DNA of 52,236 bases, from contig CAYXMY010000003.1 in assembly GCA_964466155.1 (NCBI GenBank), forward strand, positions 1 through 52,236, given 5' to 3'. The notes under the pieces were generated by a model that did not search any database, had not been told where the DNA came from, and saw only the letters and a program-made list of their open reading frames with translations. Position numbers and translations under genes: made by a program. Every line of letters starts with the position of its first letter. The first letter of the stretch is position 1. Source of the DNA: Caenibius sp964466155. GTDB taxonomy: Bacteria > Pseudomonadota > Alphaproteobacteria > Sphingomonadales > Sphingomonadaceae. Positions 23,583-32,552 of the stretch are shown piece after piece.

Positions 23583-24760
23583 GATCCGGCTCCTTTCACC
23601 ACCAGCGCCTGCGGCCCCCACAGGGACCAGGTCGGGCCATAACGGCACTCCACAATCTCCAGTTCGGACAGGAGATCGAACATCCGCCCTATGAAAATCA
23701 CCGCTTCCTGACGGGCGATGTTCATCCCCAGGCATTGGTGAATGCCGAAGCCAAAACCCATGTGCAGCTTGCCTTTGCGATGGATATCGAAACGGTGCGG
23801 ATCGGCGAATACCATAGGATCGCGATTGGCCGCACCCGGCAGCACATAAACGTTCTGGCCCTTCTCCAGGAACTGTCCATGAAGTTCCACACCATCGCCG
23901 CGCACAATGCGTTGGCTGAGTTGTATCACCGTCTCCAGCCGCATGACTTCTTCGATCGCTGGCGGCAGCAGATTGCGATCCGCACGGACCTGCGCGCGCA
24001 CATCGGCATGACGGTGCAGCACGACGACGATATTGCCAAGCCAGCGCACCGTCGTATCGAGCGCGCCCAAAAACAGGTTCACCAGATTGTCGAGCGCGAT
24101 AGCAGGGGTGATTCCGTTGCGCCCTTCCGCAGCGACCATCAGGCTGACAAGATCGGCCGGTTCCTCTCCATCAGCCAGGCGCGCGCGCCGGTTTTCCGCC
24201 TCCGCATGAAGGAAAGCATAGACTTCGCGCTTCGCGATCTGCCCAACGTTCCCCGGATCACCCTTCTCCAGCACGAGCAATGCGCTGTCCGAAATCATGC
24301 GGTTCCAGCGCCGAAAATCGCCACGGCGATCACGCGGAATATCCATCAGCACGGTAATCACTTCGCTGGTGAAACTTTCGAACAGGTGCACCAGATCGAT
24401 ACTTTCGCCTGCCTTGAGCCTTTCCGCTGCCGGAACCAGCAGGGCATCGGCAATCCGCTGCATCCCTTCGCCCATAGCGGCCACCGCCGACAGCGCCGTG
24501 GGCCTGGCCCACACAGCGCGAATCTTGTGGTGCAGGGGGCCGTCCGTCACCAGCATCGCTTCGGGGGCGAAGGATTCCGCCACGGGCGTCCCTTCGTTGG
24601 CGAAAGCGTTCGCGTCGGACAGCACCTTCTTCACATCGTCGTAGGACGAAACCAGCCAGCCGTTGAGCGTATCGCTCCAAACCACAGGTCCGGCTGCCCG
24701 CACACGTTCGTGTTCAGACGATGGCACCGTTGCACTGGCTGTTGTCAAATCCAGTTCCAT
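23579..24760 (-). CDS. Cytochrome P450 monooxygenase
   Basis: 393 residues, the usual length of soluble bacterial P450s. The oxygen-activating I-helix motif GALDTT (232-237), the K-helix ExxR (E271-R274) and the heme loop GFGFGIHQCLG with ligand C343 are all present. The gene follows a Coq4-like gene by 88 bp and overlaps the reductase gene by 4 bp, so oxidation and enone reduction are translationally linked. Electron-transfer partners (ferredoxin and reductase) are not in this window. Substrate unknown; nearby TonB receptors and the Baeyer-Villiger enzyme suggest a terpenoid, steroid or alicyclic compound. Confidence 0.95.
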   Translation of the reverse strand: MELDLTTASATVPSSEHERVRAAGPVVWSDTLNGWLVSSYDDVKKVLSDANAFANEGTPVAESFAPEAMLVTDGPLHHKIRAVWARPTALSAVAAMGEGMQRIADALLVPAAERLKAGESIDLVHLFESFTSEVITVLMDIPRDRRGDFRRWNRMISDSALLVLEKGDPGNVGQIAKREVYAFLHAEAENRRARLADGEEPADLVSLMVAAEGRNGITPAIALDNLVNLFLGALDTTVRWLGNIVVVLHRHADVRAQVRADRNLLPPAIEEVMRLETVIQLSQRIVRGDGVELHGQFLEKGQNVYVLPGAANRDPMVFADPHRFDIHRKGKLHMGFGFGIHQCLGMNIARQEAVIFIGRMFDLLSELEIVECRYGPTWSLWGPQALVVKGAGS

Positions 24761-24848
24761 GTGCGCGTTCCCCGTGCCGGAAAATCATCCGGCTTGTGCA
24801 GTTTTTGTATGGATGGAGGCCGCTTCGCGAAGAAGGCGGCCCGCACTA

Positions 24849-25664
24849 TCAACTACGTTCGGCCCAGGATGCCGAAGGGCCGGTGGTGTCGACATCTTCG
24901 GCCCCCACATAGCCGAGCTTTGCCCGCGCTTCTTCCAGCGGCAAATCGAAGACATCTTCATAACGCGCCATGAAGAATGGGCCGGATTCACGCCCCACGC
25001 GCATGCCGCGCTCCACCGCATTCTGGCATACTGGCCAGACATGCGGGTAATGCAGCATGGTGCGCACTGTGTAGCGCAAGTTGACGAACATCGAGAGGAC
25101 GGAAAGCTCGCCCGCCAGCTCGGCGCCGAAATGCTTGAAATGGGTGGTGATGCGCGCCCAGGCGGGCACCAGTTCGCCCATGTAGTTGAAATCGCCGCCG
25201 GTCATGATGTGTTCGAGATCGTGCGTCTGGCCCGAACGGTAGCGGAAAAAGGCGTACTGCGTTTCAGGCTTGGCCTGTTCGTAGATCACCAGATCGAAAT
25301 TCTTCGCGATCACATCGCGGTAGAAGATGTGGCCCAGCGTCCCTTCTGCATAGTCTTTGAAATCGTCCGCGCCGTAAGTGGACATGAACCCTTCGCTGAA
25401 CCAGCGGTCGAGTTCGGGATTGCTCTTACGCTCTGCGGCGAACAGTTCCTCAATATAATCCATGTCCTGAAGTTCATCGAGGATGGAAATGATCTCGTAC
25501 ATTTCCGCCTGCGCCGGGCGATCCGGCCCGTTGCGCTTCAGCGTGATCGTCGCCATCCAGTCCCGCATGCGCGGGTGATTGAGGTATTTGGACGAGCTGA
25601 CAAGGACACTGCTCTCAGTCGTCAGAGGAGTTACCCCGCGCAAAAGATACGGAACGTCATTCAT
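24849..25664 (-). CDS. Coq4-family protein
   Basis: 271 residues. The diagnostic Coq4 zinc motif HDxxHx11E is complete: H148, D149, H152 and E164 in THDLEHIMTGGDFNYMGEL. The surrounding helical sequence and length fit the family. In eukaryotes and some alphaproteobacteria Coq4 serves ubiquinone biosynthesis (C1 decarboxylation/hydroxylation). Here it heads an operon with a P450 and an MDR reductase and is not near other ubiquinone genes, so it may have been recruited to act on a quinone-like or prenylated pathway intermediate; that is inference. Its promoter region carries the 25-bp perfect inverted repeat at 25753-25777. Confidence 0.8.
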   Translation of the reverse strand: MNDVPYLLRGVTPLTTESSVLVSSSKYLNHPRMRDWMATITLKRNGPDRPAQAEMYEIISILDELQDMDYIEELFAAERKSNPELDRWFSEGFMSTYGADDFKDYAEGTLGHIFYRDVIAKNFDLVIYEQAKPETQYAFFRYRSGQTHDLEHIMTGGDFNYMGELVPAWARITTHFKHFGAELAGELSVLSMFVNLRYTVRTMLHYPHVWPVCQNAVERGMRVGRESGPFFMARYEDVFDLPLEEARAKLGYVGAEDVDTTGPSASWAERS

Positions 25665-26094
25665 CCAAATCTCTCCATCATCTCATTCAGGAAAGCGCGC
25701 TTTTGCCGCCCTTCGCAAGTCAAATCATCTGCCCGCAATAACCCGCTCATCTTCCGAACGGTATCTTACCGTTCGGATAAAGGCAAGACGCAGATCGGGT
25801 TCGCCGGGACGCTGCGCAAGGGATGTGAAATTGGCCCACCGCCCGAACATCTTCGCGCGCAAGGGACCTGGCGAAACCGGCAATCCGGCCGCTCTTCTTC
25901 CCGATATCCGAATACTTGCGACCATTTAAACCAACCGCAACCATTGAACGACTTGCCACCTGCCGCGAACGGCATCACTATGCCCGTAATCAAGGGGCAC
26001 CCCTTCGCCTGATCGAATAAACAAACCACAGGCGAAGACTGCGATGAAAGGGAACTAAGAGACCGGGCAACCGGACAGGGAGAGGAGAGGTTCC
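25665..26094. other. Divergent regulatory region, 430 bp, no gene
   Basis: It lies between the Coq4/P450/reductase operon (minus) and a TonB receptor gene (plus). It contains the perfect inverted repeat at 25753-25777 and, close to the receptor, the ribosome site GGAGAGGAGAGG. A possible minus-strand promoter (TTGCCT, 17 bp, TACCGT) would have the palindrome across its spacer and -10. No open frame across it looks coding. Confidence 0.5.
25753..25777. promoter_or_regulatory. Perfect 25-bp inverted repeat, strong operator candidate
   Basis: TCCGAACGGTA (25753-25763), spacer TCT, TACCGTTCGGA (25767-25777): all 11 pairs match. It lies 89 bp before the Coq4-like start and about 320 bp before the TonB receptor start. 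The half-site CCGAACGG resembles TetR-type operators in general form; its regulator is not adjacent. Confidence 0.75.
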
Positions 26095-28380
26095 ATGAAT
26101 AGGTTGGCATCCGCACGCCTTGCGCTTGCGAGTTCCGTATGTCTTTTCGCCTACATCCCATTGGCTCACGCACAGGAAGCGTCAGACCGCACCGAAGCGA
26201 GCGGCGTAGAGAGCGGGGATATCATCGTTACCGCCCGCCGGCAGGAAGAACGGCTGCAGCGCGTCCCGATTTCGATCACGGTGATTGACGATCGCGCCCT
26301 TGCCCGTGGGGACATCACCAGCATGAAGGATGTGCAGTATCGCACCCCATCGCTCAGCGTCTCCACCAACAACACCCGCAACACCGACAACTATTCGCTG
26401 CGCGGCATCGGCACCACATTCGGCACCGATCCGGCTGTCGTTGCGTATTTCGCCGAAGTGCCCATGCCCGGCGGCGGCGGCGGTTCTGGCACCTTGTTCG
26501 ATCTGGCCAATGTGCAGGTTCTGAACGGCCCGCAAGGCACGCTGTTCGGCCGCAACACCACGGGCGGCGCGGTCCTGTTCGAACCCAAGCGCCCGACGGA
26601 CAAACTGGAAGGCTCCGTCCAGGTCGGTTACGGGAGCCACAACAATTTCGAACAGCAGGCGATTGTCAACGTCCCGCTTATTCCGGGGGTGCTCGCCGTG
26701 CGCGCGGGGGTCAGCCATCGCACTCGCGACGGGTTCACCAAGGACATGATCACCGGCCGCGACTATGACAATATCAACTATCTCGCGGCGCGTTTCTCCG
26801 TCCTCTTCACGCCGAGCGATTCCTTCGAAAACTTCACCATGTTCAACTACCTCAACCGGAAGGAGCATGGCGGAAGCTCGGTCTTGAATCTGGTCAATCC
26901 GGCGTTCTACGGCACGGCATTCGATCCCATCCTGGCGCAGCAGAAAGCCTGGGGTCCGCGCCGGGTCGCCTATGACGGGGCGGAAGCGGACAAACAGAAG
27001 ATCTTCATGGTGAACAACACCACCCGGATCGATCTGGCGGAACATATCAGCCTGAAGAATATCCTGAGCTATTCGACATTCCGCGCCGATGTGCGCACCG
27101 ATCCCGACGGATCGTTGATCCATGGGATCGTCTATTATCCCACCGGCGAGCCGGGCGGGTTGCAGAACAATGGCACCCCCGCCTTCAACCAATTCACCGA
27201 AGAACTGCAGCTGTCCGGAAAATCGCTGAACGACATGCTGGATTGGTCGGTGGGCGCCTATTACCAGCACAATACGCCGAAGAAGAACCTGACATCGCAG
27301 GAAACGATCATTTTTGGCGTTCCGACAGTCAATTACTCGCAAGGCGACAAGCTGACCACGAAGGCCGCCTATGCACAGGCGACGCTGGATTTCGGCGCAT
27401 TCAGCCCCGCGCTCGCAGGGCTCAAGCTGACAGGCGGCATCCGCCGGACGCATGACCGGCGCCAGGATTATCTCAACCGCTACTTCGTCGATCTGCCGGG
27501 CCAGCCCTGCCAATACGTTCCGGGCAGCAACCCCGATTGCCGGTACGATTTCCCCGCGAAATCGTTCAAGGCGACGACTTATACCCTCGGCCTCAATTAT
27601 CAGGTGAGCGAGGCCAGCATGCTCTACGCGACCATGCGGCGCGGGTTCAAGAGCGGCGGGTTCAACACGCAGGCGCCGCCATCGGCCAGCTACAGCGTCT
27701 TCGGCCCCGAACAGGTCGACGATATCGAAATCGGCGCCAAGACCCGCACCCATCTGGGCGGCATGCCGGTCAGCGCCTCGGTCGCGGTGTTCCGCGACAA
27801 GTTCAAGGATATCCAACGGGTGCTGCTGTTCCAGGTGGACGGCAATCTCGCCACGTACATCGTCAACGCATCGCAGGCGACCATCAAGGGCGTCGAGGCG
27901 CAAGTGGACATAAATCCCACGCCCGAACTCCGGTTCGGGGCGCGCTATTCCTATCTCAAATCGAAATACGGGACCTTTCTCGATCCGGTCTCGGGGGCGG
28001 ATTATAGCGGCCTTCCGCTACCCTATACGCCCAAGCACAAGCTGACCTTGTCGGCGGGCTATACCCGCGATCTGGGGGAAGCGGGAACGATCGATCTGCA
28101 GGCCAATTATGCTTACCAGAGCAGCTTCCGCAATCTCGATGCCTTCGATCCCGATATCGTCGTCAAAGGGTATGGCCTGCTCTCTCTTAACGCGGGATGG
28201 AACAACATCTTCGGCAGCAATTTCGATGTCGGCGTCTATGCCACCAATGTGACCAACAAGCTCTACCGCATCGGCGGGGGGAACTATTACTACTCGTTGG
28301 GCTTCACCACCTCGATCTATGGCGAACCGCGCATGGTCGGGGCACGGCTTACTTATCGGTTCAACGGGCCGTCGAACTAA
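26095..28380 (+). CDS. TonB-dependent outer-membrane receptor
   Basis: 761 residues with GGAGAGGAGAGG before the ATG. A signal peptide (MNRLASARLALASSVCLFAYIPLAHA) is followed by the TonB-box-like DIIVTARRQEE, a plug (about 45-165; GPQGTLFGRNTTGGAV) and a barrel ending VGARLTYRFNGPSN with the terminal aromatic region. It is divergent from the Coq4/P450/reductase operon across a region with a strong operator, so the receptor probably imports the compound that the operon oxidises. It is distinct in sequence from the receptor at 19687, with only general family similarity. Confidence 0.95.
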   Translation: MNRLASARLALASSVCLFAYIPLAHAQEASDRTEASGVESGDIIVTARRQEERLQRVPISITVIDDRALARGDITSMKDVQYRTPSLSVSTNNTRNTDNYSLRGIGTTFGTDPAVVAYFAEVPMPGGGGGSGTLFDLANVQVLNGPQGTLFGRNTTGGAVLFEPKRPTDKLEGSVQVGYGSHNNFEQQAIVNVPLIPGVLAVRAGVSHRTRDGFTKDMITGRDYDNINYLAARFSVLFTPSDSFENFTMFNYLNRKEHGGSSVLNLVNPAFYGTAFDPILAQQKAWGPRRVAYDGAEADKQKIFMVNNTTRIDLAEHISLKNILSYSTFRADVRTDPDGSLIHGIVYYPTGEPGGLQNNGTPAFNQFTEELQLSGKSLNDMLDWSVGAYYQHNTPKKNLTSQETIIFGVPTVNYSQGDKLTTKAAYAQATLDFGAFSPALAGLKLTGGIRRTHDRRQDYLNRYFVDLPGQPCQYVPGSNPDCRYDFPAKSFKATTYTLGLNYQVSEASMLYATMRRGFKSGGFNTQAPPSASYSVFGPEQVDDIEIGAKTRTHLGGMPVSASVAVFRDKFKDIQRVLLFQVDGNLATYIVNASQATIKGVEAQVDINPTPELRFGARYSYLKSKYGTFLDPVSGADYSGLPLPYTPKHKLTLSAGYTRDLGEAGTIDLQANYAYQSSFRNLDAFDPDIVVKGYGLLSLNAGWNNIFGSNFDVGVYATNVTNKLYRIGGGNYYYSLGFTTSIYGEPRMVGARLTYRFNGPSN

Positions 28381-28396
28381 GGCACGAAATCGCAGT

Positions 28397-28429
28397 GGCG
28401 GGAGGGATGCAGCAGGCGCCCCTCCCGCC
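28397..28429. terminator. Stem-loop after the TonB receptor gene
   Basis: GGCGGGAGGG (28397-28406) pairs with CCCTCCCGCC (28420-28429), 10 bp with a 13-nt loop, between two convergent genes. There is no T-tract, so it is a weaker terminator candidate than others here. Confidence 0.55.
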
Positions 28430-28446
28430 CGCCCTGTCAGCGCCCA

Positions 28447-28800
28447 TCAATCGTTCGACGTTGCGGCTGCCTCCAACGAACGCAACTTAAGGCGGGCGAT
28501 AGCGGCATCCGCCGCGCTCAACCCGCTATCGAGCTGTTCCAGCAGCAAGGCCCGCATGACAGCCTGCCGCCGCGCCTTGCGCCTGTCAGCCACCCCTCTG
28601 GCAAACCAGGAACCCCAGGATAGAGGGTTCAAGACCGGCGCGGGATTGAAAGCCAGCAACACATCGTCGGCAACCGCCAGAAGGTCGATCCGCCCATGGA
28701 CGACCACATCGGCCAGGCTTTTCGCATCGTCGACCAATCCCCGGGACTGATGGCGCGCCATGCTGGCGGCAATCGCCCGCGCCAGTTCCTCGGTGGTCAT
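28447..28800 (-). CDS. Hypothetical protein downstream of the branched-chain dehydrogenase genes
   Basis: 117 residues from ATG 28800, with GAGG about 9 bp upstream. It is soluble and mainly helical, with MTTEELARAIAASMARHQ at the start, a central hydrophobic stretch (DLLAVADDVLLAFNP) and a basic C-terminal half (RRKARRQAVMRALL). No signal peptide or known motif. It follows the E2 gene on the same strand after 95 bp, so it may be the last gene of that operon. I do not recognise the family. Confidence 0.6.
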   Translation of the reverse strand: MTTEELARAIAASMARHQSRGLVDDAKSLADVVVHGRIDLLAVADDVLLAFNPAPVLNPLSWGSWFARGVADRRKARRQAVMRALLLEQLDSGLSAADAAIARLKLRSLEAAATSND

Positions 28801-28895
28801 CACGCGCTGCCTCTTCGTTGTTCGCACCTCCCCCTATACGCAGACTGCCCGCGCGCGACAGAGCCGCGCCGCGTTCGTCCACATGCGTTTGCGCA

Positions 28896-30092
28896 TCACC
28901 GCACGGCGAGCGGAGCGGGGGCTTCCAGCAGGCGCTTGATCGCCTGGACAAACGCAGCGGCCACATAACCGTCGATGATCCGGTGATCGCAACTGATCGA
29001 CAGGTTCATGATCTTGCGCGGCACAGGCACACCGTCCGCCCAGACGCAGCGTTCGAGCACCCGGTGCGGGGCAAGGATGGCGACTTCAGGCCGGTTGGCG
29101 ATGGGCGTTGCCGCGATCCCGCCAAGCTTGCCGAGCGAGGTGACGGTGATCGTCGATCCGGAAAGGTCCTCCCGCGCGATCTCGCCCGCTCGCGTGCGCA
29201 TGGCGAGATCGGCAATACACTCCGCAATCTGCCATAGGTCCAGCGCCCCCGCATCGCGCAGCACCGGCACCATCAGTCCGTTATCGGTCTGAGTGGCGAT
29301 ACCGATATCGATGGCATCGAACCGGGTGATGATGTCGCGCGCATCGTCGAAATGGGCGTTGAGCGCCGGAAATTCCCGCAAGGCCCGGCACAGCGCCGCG
29401 ATCACGAACGGCAGCAGATGCAGGGCGGATCGTTCCCCGCGTTCGGCATTGAGTCTCTGGCGCAGGATTTCCAGTTCGGTGACGTCCACTTCCTCCACAT
29501 AGGTGAAATGCGGGATGCGGCGCTTGGCTTCTTCCATTCGCCGGGCGATCTGCCGCCGCAATCCGGTGAGTGGGATATCCTCGCCCCCGCTATCCCGCTG
29601 AAGCACAGGCGTGACGTGAGACTGGCGACCGAGCAGATAGCGGTCGAGATCTTCATGCCGGACATGCTCCCCATGAATGGGCACTTCGGCCAGATCGATC
29701 CCCAGTTCCCGCGCGCGCCGCCGGACAGCCGGAGCGGCGAGGACCGGATGATCCTCCGCAGTGGCCCGCCGGGGCGCTTCCTTGGGAACAGGCGCCGGTT
29801 CCGTTGCAAGCGATGTGCGGGCCGGTTGCGCCTGCGGTGCATCGCCCTCACCTTGGGTTTCCAGCACGAACAGAACCGCCCCGATAGCGACCATTTCGCC
29901 CGCTTCTCCGCCCCGCTCGCTCAATCTCCCGGCAGCGGGGGCCGCCATTTCCACGGTCGCCTTGTCGGTCATCACCGAAACCACGACTTGCCCTTCGGCC
30001 ACCGTATCGCCGGTTTCGGCCAGCCATTCGACCACTTCGGCCTCGGCAATGCCTTCGCCGATATCGGGCAGTCTGAATTCGAGCCGCACCAT
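28896..30092 (-). CDS. bkdB: Dihydrolipoamide acyltransferase E2 of a branched-chain 2-oxoacid dehydrogenase
   Basis: 398 residues: N-terminal lipoyl domain (1-78) with the lipoylated K44 in VMTDKATVEM, an Ala/Pro linker, a peripheral-subunit binding domain (about 110-150, VRRRARELGIDLAEVP), and the catalytic core with ISCDHRIIDGY carrying H370 and D374 of the H-x3-D-G motif. It takes the acyl group from E1 onto lipoate and passes it to CoA. It begins 3 bp after the E1 beta stop. One lipoyl domain and the gene order E1 alpha, E1 beta, E2 point to the branched-chain rather than the pyruvate complex. Confidence 0.92.
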   Translation of the reverse strand: MVRLEFRLPDIGEGIAEAEVVEWLAETGDTVAEGQVVVSVMTDKATVEMAAPAAGRLSERGGEAGEMVAIGAVLFVLETQGEGDAPQAQPARTSLATEPAPVPKEAPRRATAEDHPVLAAPAVRRRARELGIDLAEVPIHGEHVRHEDLDRYLLGRQSHVTPVLQRDSGGEDIPLTGLRRQIARRMEEAKRRIPHFTYVEEVDVTELEILRQRLNAERGERSALHLLPFVIAALCRALREFPALNAHFDDARDIITRFDAIDIGIATQTDNGLMVPVLRDAGALDLWQIAECIADLAMRTRAGEIAREDLSGSTITVTSLGKLGGIAATPIANRPEVAILAPHRVLERCVWADGVPVPRKIMNLSISCDHRIIDGYVAAAFVQAIKRLLEAPAPLAVR

Positions 30093-30095
30093 GCC

Positions 30096-31109
30096 TTACT
30101 CCCGCATCAGGCGCTCCAGCGCCTCGCCAATACGGATCGGCCCCGGGAAATAGGACCATTCGAGCGAATGGGGATAAGGCGTATCGAACCCCGTCACCCG
30201 CTCGATCGGGGCTTCGAGATGATAGAAGCACCGCTCCTGTACCAGCGCCGACAGTTCCGCGCCGAACCCGCTGGTACGCGTCGCTTCGTGGACGATCAGG
30301 CAACGGCCGGTCTTGCGGACGGATGCCTCGATAGTTTCGATGTCGAGCGGGACCAGCGTCCGCAGATCGATCAGTTCGCCGTCCACCCCATGTTCGGCCA
30401 GAACCTGCCGCGCGACATGCACCATGGTGCCGTAGGTCAGCACAGTCAGATCCTGCCCTTCCCGCACGATCCGCGCTTGGCCCAGTGGAATGGAATAATA
30501 GGCTTCCTCCACTTCGGCATCGGGATGGCCGGCCCAGCTTTTTGCCGGGCGGTCGTAATAACCGTCGAACGGGCCGTTGTAGCACCGCTTCGGCTCCATG
30601 AAGATCACCGGATCGTTGTCCTCTATCGCCGCGATCAGCAGCCCCTTGGCATCGCGGGGATTGGACGGGATCACTGTCTTGATCCCGGTGATATGGGTGA
30701 ACAGGCTTTCGGGCGACTGGCTGTGCGTCTGCCCGCCGAAAATACCCCCGCCGAAAGGCACGCGGATCGTGATCGGACAAATGAAATCTGCGGCGGAGCG
30801 GTAGCGGATGCGCGCGGCTTCGCTGATGATCTGGTCCAGCCCCGGATAGATATAATCGGCGAACTGGATTTCCGGCACCGGGCGCAGCCCATAGGCCGCC
30901 ATACCGATGGACGCACCGATGATGCCGCATTCGGCAATCGGCGTATCGAAACAGCGCTCTTTCCCGAACCGTTCCTGCAAGCCCGCCGTAACCCGGAAAA
31001 CGCCGCCGAAATAGCCGACATCCTCCCCCAGCACGACCACGCGATCGTCGCGCGCCATCATCGTCTGCAGGGCGCTGTTGATCGCCTGGATCATGCTCAT
31101 TCCGGCCAT
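30096..31109 (-). CDS. bkdA2: Branched-chain 2-oxoacid dehydrogenase E1 component, beta subunit
   Basis: 337 residues from ATG 31109 (GAGGA 7 bp upstream); the next in-frame ATG at 31100 makes an ATGA overlap with the E1 alpha stop, but the ribosome site fits the longer form. Family signatures include LGEDVGYFGGVFRVTAGL, DTPIAECGIIGASIGMA, QTHSQSPESLF and EPKRCYNGPF, the transketolase-like beta chain that completes the thiamine diphosphate site. It is the middle gene of the E1 alpha, E1 beta, E2 operon. Confidence 0.92.
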   Translation of the reverse strand: MAGMSMIQAINSALQTMMARDDRVVVLGEDVGYFGGVFRVTAGLQERFGKERCFDTPIAECGIIGASIGMAAYGLRPVPEIQFADYIYPGLDQIISEAARIRYRSAADFICPITIRVPFGGGIFGGQTHSQSPESLFTHITGIKTVIPSNPRDAKGLLIAAIEDNDPVIFMEPKRCYNGPFDGYYDRPAKSWAGHPDAEVEEAYYSIPLGQARIVREGQDLTVLTYGTMVHVARQVLAEHGVDGELIDLRTLVPLDIETIEASVRKTGRCLIVHEATRTSGFGAELSALVQERCFYHLEAPIERVTGFDTPYPHSLEWSYFPGPIRIGEALERLMRE

Positions 31110-32401
31110 TTGAGCTTCCTCTCGCGAATGGCCTGCGCACATTGTTCCTTGAGATGCCAGGGCATCTCTTCATAGACATCCTGAAACATCGTCTGGTCCG
31201 GCTGATGCAGGCCATGGCCGAGGATACCGTTCGCCTCCGCCTCTTTCTGCGCTGCCTGCACTTCGTGCGCGACTTCGAGATCCATCGCCGCGTGCCGTTC
31301 CGCATCCCAGATGCCCCTGGCGATACAGTGCGCCTTCAAGCGGGTGATCGGATCGCCCAGCGGCCATTCCTGCCGTTCCTGCGCGCTGCGATAGACCGAG
31401 GGATCGTCGGATGTGCTGTGCGCTTCGGCCCGATAGGTAAACAGTTCCAGCAGGCTCGGCCCGAGATTGAGCCGCGCCCGGTCGGCGGCCCAGCGGGTGG
31501 CGGCATAGACGGCCAGAATGTCATTTCCATCCACCCGGATGCCGGGAATGCCATAGCCGATGGCGCGCGCGGCGAAAGTCGTCCTCTCGCTCCCCGCAAA
31601 GCCCGAATAACTTGAAATCGCGTACTGGTTGTTGACGACGTTGCACACGCACGGCGCATTGTAGACGCTGGCGAAGGTCAGCCCGTTATGGAAATCGCCT
31701 TCGGAAGTGGAACCTTCCCCGCACCACACCGCCGCGATCCGGCTGTCGCCCTTGGAAGCGCTCGCCATCGCCCAGCCCACCGCCTGTGGGTATTGCGTGG
31801 CGAGATTGCCGGAGAGAGTGAAGAACCCGTATTCGCGCGCGGAATACATCACCGGCAATTGCCGCCCGAACAAGGGGTCGAGCCGGTTGGAATAGATCTG
31901 GTTGATCAGCCGGGCGAGGGGATAGCCGCGCGCCAGCAGAATGCCCTGCTGACGATAGCTTGGGAAACACATATCCTCCCCATCGAGCGCAAAGGCCGCG
32001 CCGATTCCGACCGCCTCTTCCCCCGTGGATTTCATATAGAAGCTGGTCTTGCCCTGGCGCTGCGCCCGGAACATCCGATCGTCGAACGCGCGCAGGAGCG
32101 CCATCGTGCGCAGCATGCGCAGCAACGCCGCATCGTCGAGATGCGGGTCCCAACTGCCCACGGCACGATTGTTATCGTCGAGAACCCGCACCAGCCCATA
32201 GGCGAGGGGATGCGTATCCTGCGCGGCAACGGCCTCATCCGGGCGCGCAATTGCGTCAGGTTCGGGAATATGCAGATAGCTGTAATCTACCGGATCGCCC
32301 GGCCGGAAAGGCGGCTCCGGCACATGCAACGCCAGGCGCGGCCGATTGCGCCCCTCATTTCCATCGCTCTCGCGGTGATCCGTCATAATCGCCCGCCGCA
32401 T
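31097..32401 (-). CDS. bkdA1: Branched-chain 2-oxoacid dehydrogenase E1 component, alpha subunit
   Basis: 434 residues from ATG 32401 (AAGGA 5 bp upstream); ATG 32386 is an alternative. The thiamine-diphosphate motif reads GEGSTSEGDFHNG...VVNNQYAIS, with GEG as in mitochondrial branched-chain E1 alpha rather than the GDG of pyruvate E1. The phosphorylation-loop region YRAEAHSTSDDPSVYR is also of the branched-chain type. The complex decarboxylates 2-oxo acids from Val, Leu, Ile or a branched pathway intermediate to acyl-CoA. No E3 gene is in the operon; a lipoamide dehydrogenase must come from elsewhere. Confidence 0.92.
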   Translation of the reverse strand: MRRAIMTDHRESDGNEGRNRPRLALHVPEPPFRPGDPVDYSYLHIPEPDAIARPDEAVAAQDTHPLAYGLVRVLDDNNRAVGSWDPHLDDAALLRMLRTMALLRAFDDRMFRAQRQGKTSFYMKSTGEEAVGIGAAFALDGEDMCFPSYRQQGILLARGYPLARLINQIYSNRLDPLFGRQLPVMYSAREYGFFTLSGNLATQYPQAVGWAMASASKGDSRIAAVWCGEGSTSEGDFHNGLTFASVYNAPCVCNVVNNQYAISSYSGFAGSERTTFAARAIGYGIPGIRVDGNDILAVYAATRWAADRARLNLGPSLLELFTYRAEAHSTSDDPSVYRSAQERQEWPLGDPITRLKAHCIARGIWDAERHAAMDLEVAHEVQAAQKEAEANGILGHGLHQPDQTMFQDVYEEMPWHLKEQCAQAIRERKLKWPE

Positions 32402-32552
32402 CGTTTCCTTCGGTGTCGGATATACAACGCCCGAAACGCGAAAAATGTCCGGCGATGCGCGCGCTTTCCCACACACTCCACACCGGCCCACCGCGCACGC
32501 CGGATGAAACGCAGCCATTGCAGGCAGCGCGGCGCTCTCGCATAAACCGCCC

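Noticed and set aside
29352..31175. 607-codon plus-strand frame opposite the branched-chain dehydrogenase genes
   Set aside because: His/Arg-rich shadow across three well-identified genes.
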